Source: Schizochytrium sp. TIO01
Lineage: Eukaryota > Sar > Bigyra > Thraustochytrida > Thraustochytriidae
DNA: 31,090 nt
Assembly: GCA_004764695.1 (NCBI GenBank)
Contig: SMSO01000023.1
Coordinates: 1 to 31,090, forward strand
Direction: 5' to 3'
Shown: piece by piece, positions 1-8,250 of the stretch
How the letters are laid out: every line of letters begins with the position of its first letter
Numbering within the stretch: position 1 is the stretch's first letter
The notes under the pieces: model-generated
Database searches by the model: none
What the model was told of the DNA's origin: nothing
Seen by the model: only the letters and a program-made list of their open reading frames with translations
Translations under genes and position numbers: made by a program

Positions 1-1
1 G

Positions 2-781
2 CAGTTGAACAAGAAGATTTTTGAAACAATTTATAGAGCCGCTGTTATTGAATCCATTGAACTTGCAAAGGTTGATGGACCATACAGCTCTTTTATCGGC
101 TCTCCTGCCTCGAAAGGTCTCTTTCAATTCGACATGTGGGACAATGTTCACCTTCATTATGATGATTGGGAAGACATTAGAAAAGACATGATGATGTACG
201 GCCTAAGAAATTCTCTCTTAACGGCGCTCATGCCGACAGCATCATCCTCTAATATTGCTGGAGTATCAGAATCTTTTGAGCCGCGAACTTCTAACATTTA
301 TACTCGGAAAGTTATTGCAGGAGAATACATTCAAACAAATAAGTACATGATACGAGATTTAATTAAATGCGGTGTTTGGAACGAAGCGTTGGCTAATTTT
401 ATCTCTTCTCAGAATGGCTCGATTCAGAATATAGAAAGTATCCCTGAGGACATTCGGAGAAGATATCGAACCGTCTGGGAGTATAAAATGAGAGACTACA
501 TCAACATGAGCGCTGATAGAGCTCCCTTTATTTGCCAGACACAAAGTTTGAACTTGTACATGCAGGATGTAACAATTCCAAAACTTACAAGTATGTTTTT
601 CTATGCTCATGGAAAAGGACTCAAAACTATGCTGTATTACTTGCGAACAAAGGCACAATCTGAGGCTGTCAAGTTCACTGCTGTTCCAAAACTGCAATTT
701 GCTATGCAAAGTGTTAATGTAGAGTCCGTGTCAGATTCAGATTCAGAATCGGAAGGCGAGTGTCTGAGTTGTAGTGCATGA
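2..781 (+). CDS. RNR1: Ribonucleotide reductase class Ia large subunit, C-terminal part (5' end outside window)
   Basis: This is the last ~260 residues of the large (R1/alpha) subunit, which reduces ribonucleoside diphosphates to deoxy forms using a radical delivered by the small subunit. The frame is open to the window edge, so the start lies outside; the family is usually 750-850 residues. Visible R1 hallmarks are the phosphate-loop segment LMPTASSSNIAG, the following ESFEPRTSNIYTRKV stretch, and the substrate-site region ADRAPFICQTQSLNLYM. The C-terminus is an acidic Ser/Asp-rich tail ending in a CxxC pair (CLSCSA), which normally relays electrons from thioredoxin or glutaredoxin. This part shows no break, in contrast to the small-subunit gene 2.7 kb downstream on the same strand. 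Large DNA viruses often carry both subunits. A host origin cannot be excluded from this fragment, but the surroundings favour a viral copy. Confidence 0.93.
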   Translation, partial: QLNKKIFETIYRAAVIESIELAKVDGPYSSFIGSPASKGLFQFDMWDNVHLHYDDWEDIRKDMMMYGLRNSLLTALMPTASSSNIAGVSESFEPRTSNIYTRKVIAGEYIQTNKYMIRDLIKCGVWNEALANFISSQNGSIQNIESIPEDIRRRYRTVWEYKMRDYINMSADRAPFICQTQSLNLYMQDVTIPKLTSMFFYAHGKGLKTMLYYLRTKAQSEAVKFTAVPKLQFAMQSVNVESVSDSDSESEGECLSCSA

Positions 782-947
782 AGTCTGGATTTCTTTGCTT
801 TAAGTAGAGTTGGATAGTCCAGGTCTTTGCAAACAGGTTACAGAACATAAAAACATATATGTACCTGAAAAGTGGACAATCTCTAGGTTCTAAGTAATAG
901 AATTTTCAAATTTGGTATTATTTTTTTTGTTTCCGGTAACCTAAATC

Positions 948-1307
948 ATGGATGGATATTATGACAATTCTCCAATAATCGCGAATCTATTCCGGGCACG
1001 AGATTTGATTGAACTTGGCGAGGACCTCGTTAATCGTCTCGATCCAAACAAGAGTAAAAAAAAATTTGAAGAAACGGAACCATCAAGAGTTAGAACAAGA
1101 AACATTCGATTCAGCGTTTTTTGGAAATTGCCAATTGTACTCATCAAACAAGACACCTTTTCAACTCTAAGAACCCTTTGTGTTTCACAGTTTTATACGC
1201 TTGTCGCAATCAACACATCCTATAAATTTATTGATAAGATTGAATCAGCTATTATTGAATTCCGTTCGATAATTAAACAGGCAGAGACCTTCTTCAAATT
1301 CGGGTAA
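948..1307 (+). CDS. Small hypothetical protein (119 aa)
   Basis: I do not recognise this 119-residue protein. It starts at a genuine ATG (AAATCATGG context) after a T-rich run and ends in TAA. The sequence is charged and probably mainly helical: an N-terminal acidic stretch, a basic KSKKKFEETEPSRVRTR middle segment, and a moderately hydrophobic C-terminal half without a clear membrane span. An opposite-strand frame (959-1156) overlaps it but is shorter and less convincing. It follows the ribonucleotide reductase large subunit by ~165 bp on the same strand. No TATA-like box like those of other genes here was seen close upstream. It is supported mainly by length, its real start codon and plausible composition. 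Confidence 0.5.
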   Translation: MDGYYDNSPIIANLFRARDLIELGEDLVNRLDPNKSKKKFEETEPSRVRTRNIRFSVFWKLPIVLIKQDTFSTLRTLCVSQFYTLVAINTSYKFIDKIESAIIEFRSIIKQAETFFKFG

Positions 1308-1798
1308 ATTTACGCGACACTTTCTTATTTCTCTACACTAACCTCCCAGTTTCCTAATGAAAATATCAGGCACAATACGTATTTTACTTGGAATTGTACT
1401 ACCAAACCCAAATCAAAAGTAAATTGATCTCATGTCCACAATTCTCCAAGTTTATATTACGAAAAGAAAAGCTATTCTTCACCTTTAATTGTTTATAATT
1501 TATTAAAAGAAAAAATAAATTAAAATCTCGGTTTAATATTGACAAGGAATAAAATGAACCAGCTCACTTTAATAAAATTTATATTAATTACCTTTTGTTT
1601 TCATAATTAAATTAAAATACTATAATTTGTTTACAAGTACAGTTTCTCTTTAAAGACGAAAATATTCAGTGTGGCGTAAATACTATCTTCTTGTAATGCG
1701 AAGTTATTTCTTTTTAAACGCGACTTAACAAATAAAATAACAATCGCTGTTTTTGTATAGGTATTTTCCTATTACTACACTTCATGTCTATGGATTTA
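1308..1798. other. AT-rich intergenic stretch without a gene
   Basis: About 490 bp, strongly AT-rich, with many short A and T runs and no open frame of useful length on either strand. I see no tRNA-like or other structured RNA. It may be spacer or the remains of a gene decayed beyond recognition. Confidence 0.6.
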
Positions 1799-2280
1799 TT
1801 ACCTGTTAACATCCGAACAACATGTTCCATATGCCCTTTTTAAATATTTTATACTTGTGAAGTCTAGGTTTGATATTAATTTAGTTTTAAACCCGTAGTT
1901 AAATTCATTTAAAGTGCTCTCTTTAATATATGGCAACTGTAGAGGGAAAGAATGGTGCTCAGCAGTTGGACAGTTGCACAATGCAAAATTATATGTCCAT
2001 GCACCATTTTTGGCCCACGATGATCGTACTTGAACCTCCCAAGCATACCTATATATATTTTCCCATTTCAAAGAGAATGATTTCAAAAATAGTGTTTTTC
2101 CTTGATGGTCGCCAGGAAGAAGAAGTTGACATGGATCATCCAATAAGTAGTAATCAACACTTGCAATATATGAAAATATTGATGGAGTGGATAGGTTATC
2201 ACTTAATATGGTTTGAGGACAAGAAGAGTTCCATAATACATTCGACAAACATCATATTTGTCTTTCGGATAATGGAATGA
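1799..2280. other. Ambiguous overlapping ORFs, possible gene remnant
   Basis: Two open frames overlap almost completely. The minus-strand frame (1799-2248, 149 codons) has a protein-like mix of residues, with several Trp, Cys and Tyr. However, it has no ATG at all and is bounded upstream by an in-frame TGA, so if real it is a fragment of a longer decayed gene. The plus-strand frame (1930-2280, 116 codons) starts with ATG, but its many Met codons are mostly complements of His codons in the minus frame, as expected of a shadow. Neither product is recognisable. A decayed minus-strand gene is the likelier explanation, held with low confidence. Confidence 0.3.
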
Positions 2281-2536
2281 ACATTATTTGTGACTTCAGC
2301 TCACTTTCTGAATTAGAACTGTTCCGGTATCCATTGGAATAAAATAATGGACACTCAGCGCTTCCATTATGGAATAAGATAAATTACCGATCATCAATTA
2401 TTTTTGTTTCCTCTTGGATACTTAAGAAGAACGCAAATATCATTTAAGGATGTTATTATTATTTTATTTATTTTAAAATAAATCTCTTTATTTAAAATGA
2501 TAGTAAGGGGGGAAAGATAGAGAGGGAGCGACACTA
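2281..2536. other. AT-rich spacer
   Basis: This 255-bp spacer contains a run of T/A-rich sequence (about 2450-2500) lying downstream of the minus-strand gene that ends at 2537. That position would suit 3'-end formation signals, but I see no clear hairpin. Confidence 0.4.
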
Positions 2537-3391
2537 TTACACTTGTTTAATATCTATATATTTTTCCGTTGCTTTTTTCATTAAAAAGTTAAAAAACTCC
2601 CCAGACTGTCGATGATTATAAAGTCTTACAAGAGACAGATAACACCCGTGTCGATAACAGTCAAGTAAGTCGTTTCCGCTAGCAACATACGGGAGAAGTT
2701 CGCCTTTACTGTCAATGAAGGGAAGAAGGTTATACCACTCAGCCCATACAGTAATGAGGTCAGGATTGCTATTTCTAAGAGTCCCCATCGAGTGAATAAG
2801 TTCGGTCGAATTGTTGAAGTATTTTATTTCTCTTAAAATATCATAAAGAAATTCTCGGATGGCGTTTTTTATAAAGAACTTGCATCCCTTTATAACATGA
2901 ATATTTGTAGGATCATCTTTTGAGATTGGGCAACAAACTCCCAATGTCGGTACTTCATTCTTTAAAGGCGTGGCGACGATAACCCCAACAAGAAGCGGAG
3001 CGCCGTTGATAATTTCCATGTACTGATAACTTGTAAGGTGCGATTCGACCCATTTAAAATCGAGATCAGTTCCCTTTGAATCTATGTAGGCTAAGTATAT
3101 GTTCTCTGGATTGGGCAAACATTCTTCAGCAAATGTGATATCTTCTAGAATTTTCTGTGTAGCTATACTACGAAGCTCTTTTATTTTATCTACTTCTAGA
3201 TCAGCCATATCATCGCGGTCAGTAAAAGGGACCAGAAAGATATTAGGTCGAAACATAACTTTCGTTTCTGTTGATTTGGTTCTGCCCTTGACAGGTGGAA
3301 CATTCAAAGAATGAATTTGTTCCTCATCTTTTATAGGACAAATACTACAGAAAAATGAAAGAAGTGTTGATGCCCAACACATTGATAGCAT
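2537..3391 (-). CDS. Hypothetical protein (284 aa)
   Basis: This is an intact 284-residue frame with a genuine ATG and a TAA end. I do not recognise the family. The N-terminus (MLSMCWASTLLSFFCSIC) is hydrophobic and Cys-containing and could be a short signal-anchor, but it is followed directly by a polar, charged region (about residues 22-60). The rest looks like one globular alpha/beta domain, with a hydrophobic strand-like centre (GAPLLVGVIVATPL, about residues 130-145) and scattered Cys. An internal Met after the hydrophobic leader is a possible alternative start. It is divergent from the broken ribonucleotide reductase small subunit, whose start lies 80 bp away, so the two share an upstream region. 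The function is unknown; neighbours suggest a viral origin. Confidence 0.7.
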   Translation of the reverse strand: MLSMCWASTLLSFFCSICPIKDEEQIHSLNVPPVKGRTKSTETKVMFRPNIFLVPFTDRDDMADLEVDKIKELRSIATQKILEDITFAEECLPNPENIYLAYIDSKGTDLDFKWVESHLTSYQYMEIINGAPLLVGVIVATPLKNEVPTLGVCCPISKDDPTNIHVIKGCKFFIKNAIREFLYDILREIKYFNNSTELIHSMGTLRNSNPDLITVWAEWYNLLPFIDSKGELLPYVASGNDLLDCYRHGCYLSLVRLYNHRQSGEFFNFLMKKATEKYIDIKQV

Positions 3392-3431
3392 AAAAAGACA
3401 AAGGCCTTGTTAATACTTTTCCTGCAAATCG

Positions 3432-3447
3432 TTTTTATAAGATAGAG
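3432..3447 (+). promoter_or_regulatory. TATA-like promoter box upstream of RNR small subunit
   Basis: The sequence TTTTTATAAGATAGAG contains TATAAG about 38 bp before the ATG at 3474. Similar TATAAG or TATATAAG boxes precede other genes in the window (7239, 16079, 27322), which supports a shared promoter element. The role is inferred from position and recurrence. Confidence 0.5.
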
Positions 3448-3473
3448 TATTTGTTTTTGGAAGAACCAGAGTG

Positions 3474-4455
3474 ATGACACCAATTCTTGATAATGAAGAT
3501 TCCGCAGATCGTTTCACGATCCTCCCAATTCTTAACCCTGATATTTGGGATCTCTACAAAAAGGCAGTCGCGGCAACTTGGTTTGTCAATGAGATCACCC
3601 TACAGGATGACGTCATTGTGTGGAACGACGATTCGAAACTTAGTGATGCAGACCGTCACTTTATAACTACTGTACTCTCTTTTTTTGCTGGAGCTGATAA
3701 GTTAGTTGCTGATAATATTAATACTTCTTTTATTCATGAAGTTAAATGATGGGAAGCTGAATTCTTTTATGATCACCAATGTTTGATCGAGCGCTTTCAT
3801 GCAGAGGGTCTATGCTAACCTCATCGCAACATATATTCAGGATGCTGATGAGCGAACTCGGGCTCTTCCAATCGCTAAAAACCATTCCAGTTGTGAAGCG
3901 CAAGGGAGAATACGCTGCTAAGTATGCAAACGCAGAGACATCTTCTTTTCCTGAAAGGCTAATTGCTTTCGCTATTTTTGAAGGTGTTTATTTTTCTGCT
4001 TCTTTTGCAAGCATTTTTTATTAACAAAAAGAAAGGGCTTCTAGATGGAATGTGTACTTCGAACGACTTTATTTCGAGGGACGAGGCTCTACACTGCATG
4101 TTCGCTTGTGCACTTTATAAACACGTGATCGACAAGCTACCTGTAGAGCGAGTTCACGAGATGTATAGGGAAGCAGTAGAAATTGAATCTGAGTTCGTCA
4201 GAGAAGCTCTGAAGACAGACCTGGTCGGGATGAGTGCAGACCAAATGTGTCAATATGTTCAATTCACCGCTGACTTTTGGCTCAATGAGTTAGGCTATCC
4301 TTCAATTTATAATGTTAAGAACCCTTTTAACTGGATGCATCTCATTTCAATGGAGAGCAAAATTAATTTCTTTGAGAAGCGTGTCACTTGATTATGCAAT
4401 GGGTGGGTCACAGAGAACCGAGGATAATTGCTATGGAGAGGATCAAGACTTCTAA
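3474..4455 (+). pseudogene. RNR2: Ribonucleotide reductase class Ia small subunit, broken by a stop and several frameshifts
   Basis: The R2/beta subunit normally houses the di-iron centre and tyrosyl radical that activate the large subunit. Family signatures lie in successive frames: the N-terminal FFAGADKLVADN segment (Asp ligand), an ExxH ligand pair near 3790-3800, the radical-Tyr region near 3815, FEGVYFSASFA (Glu ligand, near 3980-4010) and RDEALHC (ExxH ligands, near 4078-4095). The C-terminal acidic-aromatic tail that docks on R1 appears in yet another frame, ending at the TAA at 4453-4455. Reading is interrupted by an in-frame TGA at 3747-3749 and by apparent single-base shifts near 3810, 3880, 4015 and 4388. 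Metal-ligand codons are still recognisable, so the decay looks recent, or part of the shifts could be assembly indels; the nonsense codon argues for true inactivation. No functional protein is expected. Confidence 0.92.
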
Positions 4456-4511
4456 TATATAATTGATATTCATAAGTGTGGAAAATAGTTTAGACTTTGA
4501 AAAGATAAGAC

Positions 4512-6178
4512 AATGTACATTTCCTTGACTCTTTCTGATGTAATTGAGCGGGAGAAGGGGCTTGAGCTTAGACATCGGGGCGATGCTAGTTACTTGACAA
4601 ACTGAAAGACCCCGAGTTTTTATCGGTTTACACGCCATTCTTTTCATCGTGTTGGGAAGAATGGAAGAGATCGGGAAGCACTCGGACTTGCGAAGCACGA
4701 AGATGGCTTTTACTTTATTATTCAAGGAACCTCTTGAACATGATGACAGTTCTCTCATGTCTGCCTATTTTCTAAAACACGTCCTGGTGACCTCTATAAC
4801 TTTGTCATTACAGTCTGGGGCGATGATGCACAAAACGCTGACTCGGTCAGGCTACATCTTGTGAAAGTCAATGAGTTTTCTGAACTGGCATCACAACATC
4901 TTATTCTGTTGGGCAGGGCACTAAAGAGCTTTGAAGGTATTGATGCTCGAAATCACTACTTCATGAGCGCTGGAGAGCTTCTCTGTTTAGATAACGGAGT
5001 TTTGGCAATTTAATCAACATTCAGAAAGTTTTATGACCCCTAGGGAAAAGCTCCATTTTGGTACAGACCCTCGACTTACAGAGCGAGTACTCTGTGCCAA
5101 AAATCCACTTCACACCTTCTCTTATACCTCAATGTCACTGTCGAAAAGTCACGAGCCAGAGTTTCAATTTGTCGACGTTCTTGCTAAAATCCCAATGAGG
5201 AATCCAGTCTTATTATCGCAAAGACTTCACGGCAGCGAACATATTCTTACCAGCAAGCACTGTTAATTATTCGATCTTTCAAGCTTCGGAAACGTCATCA
5301 GACTGTTTCAGTTCTAGAAACAGAGTCAGGGAAACTTTCCGAAGTAGGACTCATCACAAATGACTTGAAAGTAGCAACTGCATGTCTCCAGTCACCGATG
5401 CTGGAACGGTTCACGCAAAATCGTAAGATGAATTATGACAACACTCATTTAGAAATGTATGACTATTTTCATCTCACTGGTTCAACGCTAAATGGCCACT
5501 ACCTTGTAAAGAAGCACTTTGATGTTCCATTTTTTCGGATGTTACGATTACGAAGTCACTGACGAGGTAGATCGGGTGTGTTTCATGAGAGTTCGGAGTA
5601 TCGCAACGATGGACATGATCCCAACTCCTTTGCCTTGCAACTTTCTACTACCAGGTCACTTTGCCTGTGTAGATATAGAACAACGAGTTGCACCTTTGCT
5701 TCCTAATATTAATCTAGGAATCCGTCGTAAGCACTTTTCAGAGTTCAAAGATGAATACTTTGCATTATTTGCTCACCAACATCAATGGGGAAGATCCATG
5801 AATCTTCACAACCCATATGCTTACCAATACAATCACACCTCAAATACAATCACCATTAGAGAAGTCGAGGATATACAACGCACTGATGAACGCTGGTACG
5901 GGTTAAGCGACTCATTTTCTATTGAACAGCAACTTTTAGGACTTTGGTCTTTACTTTACTGGTTTATTTCAGATGACTCACCTTTTGAAATTTTATCTGA
6001 AAATACTTATAAAATTGAATGGTTTCACAACCAATTCAACAAAGACATAGATGCACAAAGTAACCCTGAACAGTACTTCTTACATTGCTTACTAGGCGAC
6101 ATTTTGACTCCATGTACTAAAACAGTACAAGAAAAAATAGATAGCATTCAGGACAAATACTTCCAAACAAAAATATGA
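4512..6178 (+). pseudogene. Frameshifted gene of unknown function (about 550 codons)
   Basis: A series of plus-strand open frames follow each other and appear to be pieces of one gene starting at the ATG at 4512. Protein-like pieces are seen at 4512-4605, about 4780-5010, 5033-5266, about 5270-5560 and 5519-6178, each in a different frame from its neighbour. The last switch falls at a run of six T around 5528-5536, and others lie near 4750-4790 and 5010-5035. The longest piece (5519-6178, ~219 codons) is rich in aromatic residues and ends with TGA only 4 bp from the stop of the convergent gene at 6183. I recognise no domain. Its place directly after the broken small subunit, on the same strand, makes 3.5-6.2 kb the most decayed part of the element. 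Confidence 0.6.
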
Positions 6179-6182
6179 TAAA

Positions 6183-6749
6183 TTACTTTTTTGAGTTAAT
6201 TCTGTGTATTTTTCTCTCATCAAACATAACTTTTGTGTGGTCATAAGAGGGTATATTTTCTAGAAGTAGAGGTGATGGACGTTTATCACGGAAGGTCTGT
6301 TTCGTTACTTTCCTGGGCCGTTTATGTTCACTTACATGACTTGATTGAGGTATTAAAGGTGGTAGCTGCATTTCTTTTGTGTAAATAAAGCTACCTATCA
6401 TCGCTCGCACAAGATGTCTCTCAAAGCACTTCAAAAAGTTATGCAATAAACCAATATCAAGACTAATTCTATCAACTTCATCCGATGGTAATATATCGCG
6501 GTTAGCTGTCAGAAGTTTTAAAAGATTAATTGGAGAAGAATACAACCCGAAGATAGCATTTTCAAGAATTATATTTTGTACAATTGAATTTGGATTTTTT
6601 AATCGTTTAATTAAGTTGTCGAGGATCGGTTTTATTATCCGTCTCGCTCTTCTTATAACTATCCTTTCTTCAAGAGAATTTTTAGGAATCCAAATTTCAT
6701 TAGTTTTAAACTGTTGGAGGCGTTGTCTCGCTTGCAGAATGTCAAACAT
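6183..6749 (-). CDS. Hypothetical basic protein (188 aa)
   Basis: An intact 188-residue frame with a genuine ATG. The N-terminal 140 residues look helical, with regularly spaced Leu/Ile and many Arg/Lys (e.g. RRARRIIKPILDNLIKRL, about residues 33-50). The C-terminal 50 residues are basic, Pro/Ser-rich and probably disordered (HKRPRKVTKQTFRDKRP), which could bind nucleic acid or serve in nuclear targeting. No catalytic motif is visible and I do not recognise the family. It ends 4 bp from the convergent broken gene at 6178, typical of compact viral packing. A virion or DNA-associated role is possible but is a guess. Confidence 0.65.
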   Translation of the reverse strand: MFDILQARQRLQQFKTNEIWIPKNSLEERIVIRRARRIIKPILDNLIKRLKNPNSIVQNIILENAIFGLYSSPINLLKLLTANRDILPSDEVDRISLDIGLLHNFLKCFERHLVRAMIGSFIYTKEMQLPPLIPQSSHVSEHKRPRKVTKQTFRDKRPSPLLLENIPSYDHTKVMFDERKIHRINSKK

Positions 6750-6809
6750 TTTTTTTTCGGATTTAGAGAAGACTTCTACTATTGCAACGATTGGTTTTCT
6801 ATGATGTCA

Positions 6810-7239
6810 TCAAGCTAGTTTTTTTTTTTCAAAAACCGGTAGGGATTCATTTAGACAGCTTCCTGCGTTATAAATCCCCTTACCATATTTAGAATATAAT
6901 GCACCTAAAAGAATCACTGAAGCAAAAATGCCTGAAGTTTTTGCTATAGTGTTAAAGTGTAACTCTTTGTAAAGAGTGTCATTTACAACCTCAAACTGCA
7001 GTGTGTAATACAACTGACAATTTTAACCGACGACCTGCTTCAATACAAATAGAAGTGTGTCTACCGATTTCTCTATGATCTACTTGATTACAGAAGGAAT
7101 TTTGCAAATAAAGATCTTCTATTCTCTCCATTTGCAATCTCTTATATGTGGCAATTGTAAACAGGATTCTATTTAGGAAGAGAACGAATAGGACAAATTT
7201 AAAAAACAAAATGACTGGTTGAGAGGCTGTAGTCTGCAT
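6810..7239 (-). pseudogene. Small two-span membrane protein gene, probably one frameshifted gene
   Basis: Two minus-strand frames overlap by 23 bp. The upstream one (6991-7239, 82 codons) has a real ATG and a strong hydrophobic span near its N-terminus (VILFFKFVLFVLFLNRILF, about residues 9-27). The downstream one (6810-7013) has only a TTG at its head, so it probably continues the first after a one-base shift near 7015-7025. It holds a second span (SGIFASVILLGALYSKYG) and a Lys-rich end. Together they would give about 140 residues with membrane spans at both ends and a few Cys between. I do not recognise the family; small membrane proteins of this kind are common in large DNA viruses. Two separate genes, the second with a non-ATG start, is the alternative. 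Confidence 0.5.
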
Positions 7240-7249
7240 TTTTTTTGTG

Positions 7250-7261
7250 CTTATAATTATC
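7250..7261 (-). promoter_or_regulatory. TATA-like promoter box
   Basis: On the minus strand this reads GATAATTATAAG, with TATAAG 11-16 bp before the ATG at 7239. It matches the boxes before 3474, 16079 and 27322. Being very close to the ATG it would imply a very short leader; the role is inferred. Confidence 0.4.
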
Positions 7262-7403
7262 TACTCTTATTTAATTCTCTTATGTTTAAAATATCTGGAT
7301 AAATATTTTTTTATTATTAATGTGTAATTATATCCTAGTCTTATTTTCTTTATTTAAAAATTATATATTTGTTTTTTCAGAAAAGAGAAATACCAATTAA
7401 ATG

Positions 7404-7772
7404 TTACTTGGTATGCATTGCATGAGCAAAACTTAAAAAGCCTGACTTTGTGTTCATAATGGAAGGACTATTAGTTCCTGTTATAAGCTCATATGATGAA
7501 ATGAACTTATCTTTCAAAACACTTATTAAAATTGAAAGTATAACAAACAATAAAACGACAAGTAACTGAACGAACTGGAATACACCATCGTCAATAAGTT
7601 TTAGAATCATATTGTTTGCCTGAAGCGCGAGGATGAACATAATTGCTCCTTGAAAAGTCTCTAACACCCGAAATGTGAAACGATATGAGAAAAGCCCACA
7701 CCAAGTCATACAGTTTGCACAAAAACGATCACAAATCTGCATATCAGCTTCGACATCTTCAAAACTTTGCAT
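7404..7772 (-). CDS. Small Cys-rich membrane protein (122 aa)
   Basis: An intact 122-residue frame with a genuine ATG. The N-terminal ~30 residues contain four clustered Cys (CDRFCANCMTWC), which might bind metal or form disulphides. Two hydrophobic segments follow: about residues 40-58 (FQGAIMFILALQANNMI) and a stronger one at about 65-86 (FVQLLVVLLFVILSILISVL). The last ~35 residues are polar. This suggests a small integral membrane protein with both ends on the same side. I do not recognise the family. It is divergently arranged with the small basic-protein gene at 7859, sharing an 86-bp upstream region with TATA-like sequence. Confidence 0.65.
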   Translation of the reverse strand: MQSFEDVEADMQICDRFCANCMTWCGLFSYRFTFRVLETFQGAIMFILALQANNMILKLIDDGVFQFVQLLVVLLFVILSILISVLKDKFISSYELITGTNSPSIMNTKSGFLSFAHAMHTK

Positions 7773-7808
7773 TGTTTTCTTTTGTTGATACCTATTTTTT
7801 TTCCTTCA

Positions 7809-7818
7809 CTCATATATA
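7809..7818 (-). promoter_or_regulatory. TATA-like box between divergent genes
   Basis: The minus strand reads TATATATGAG, about 37-46 bp before the ATG at 7772. AT-rich sequence continues toward the plus-strand gene at 7859, so this short region probably serves both genes. Assigned from position and resemblance to other boxes in the window. Confidence 0.4.
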
Positions 7819-7858
7819 ATTTTGATTAGTCCTCAAAATATAATTATTGTAGGAGACT

Positions 7859-8089
7859 ATGACCAGGAGAGCTCCCCCTCGAGGTTTAAATACAGGTAAA
7901 CAAAGAACAAAGAATAGAAAAGAAAAGAAAAGAAAAGAAAAACAATATGACACGAAACAAGTTCCTACAATTTTAGAAGAGATCACTGTTGGCGGGGAAC
8001 AAAGGTTTGTTGAAATCACTGTCGCTGCAAACGATCACAATCTCGAAAAGGCGGCATTGCAAAAGACTCTAAAATGCTGCATCCAATAA
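7859..8089 (+). CDS. Small basic protein with Lys/Arg-rich tract (76 aa)
   Basis: This 76-residue frame starts at a genuine ATG and ends in a TAA that is part of an AATAAA. The N-terminal half is strongly basic (RKEKKRKEKQ, about residues 20-29) because of an in-frame GAAAA pentanucleotide repeat. The C-terminal half (about residues 40-76) looks like a small folded segment, ending in a CC pair. The product is unrecognised. The minus-strand frame opposite (7810-8019) is low-complexity Phe-rich and is taken as a shadow. Basic tails of this kind suit nucleic-acid binding, which is inference. Without a homologue this remains a moderate-confidence call. Confidence 0.5.
   Translation: MTRRAPPRGLNTGKQRTKNRKEKKRKEKQYDTKQVPTILEEITVGGEQRFVEITVAANDHNLEKAALQKTLKCCIQ
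7916..7941 (+). repeat. Pentanucleotide (GAAAA)n microsatellite inside a small gene
   Basis: Five copies of GAAAA in a row. A change of copy number would shift the frame of the gene at 7859 unless three units changed together. Confidence 0.75.
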
Positions 8090-8090
8090 A
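8085..8090 (+). terminator. Polyadenylation-signal-like AATAAA overlapping a stop codon
   Basis: The TAA stop of the gene at 7859 lies inside AATAAA. The kinase gene ending at 22735 shows the same arrangement. It is followed by a very AT-rich 160-bp stretch before the convergent gene that ends at 8251. Confidence 0.35.
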
Positions 8091-8250
8091 GTTTTCTTTT
8101 CATTTTAAACCATTTTATACGATCTGTTATTAATACCAGAAATGAATAAACTTTTCTCCATTACAATAAATAAATATTTTATTTTACTTTTCTATTTTAT
8201 TTTATTTATTTTTTTAATTAAAAAAAATATATAAAAATATAAAGGTTTAA

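Noticed and set aside
359-709. Minus-strand frame opposite the ribonucleotide reductase large subunit
   Set aside because: It is fully antisense to a recognised gene and has no family features.
3747-3749. TGA in the small subunit read as a sense codon (alternative code or readthrough)
   Set aside because: Other genes here end in TGA, and the same gene carries several frameshifts, so simple inactivation is more likely.
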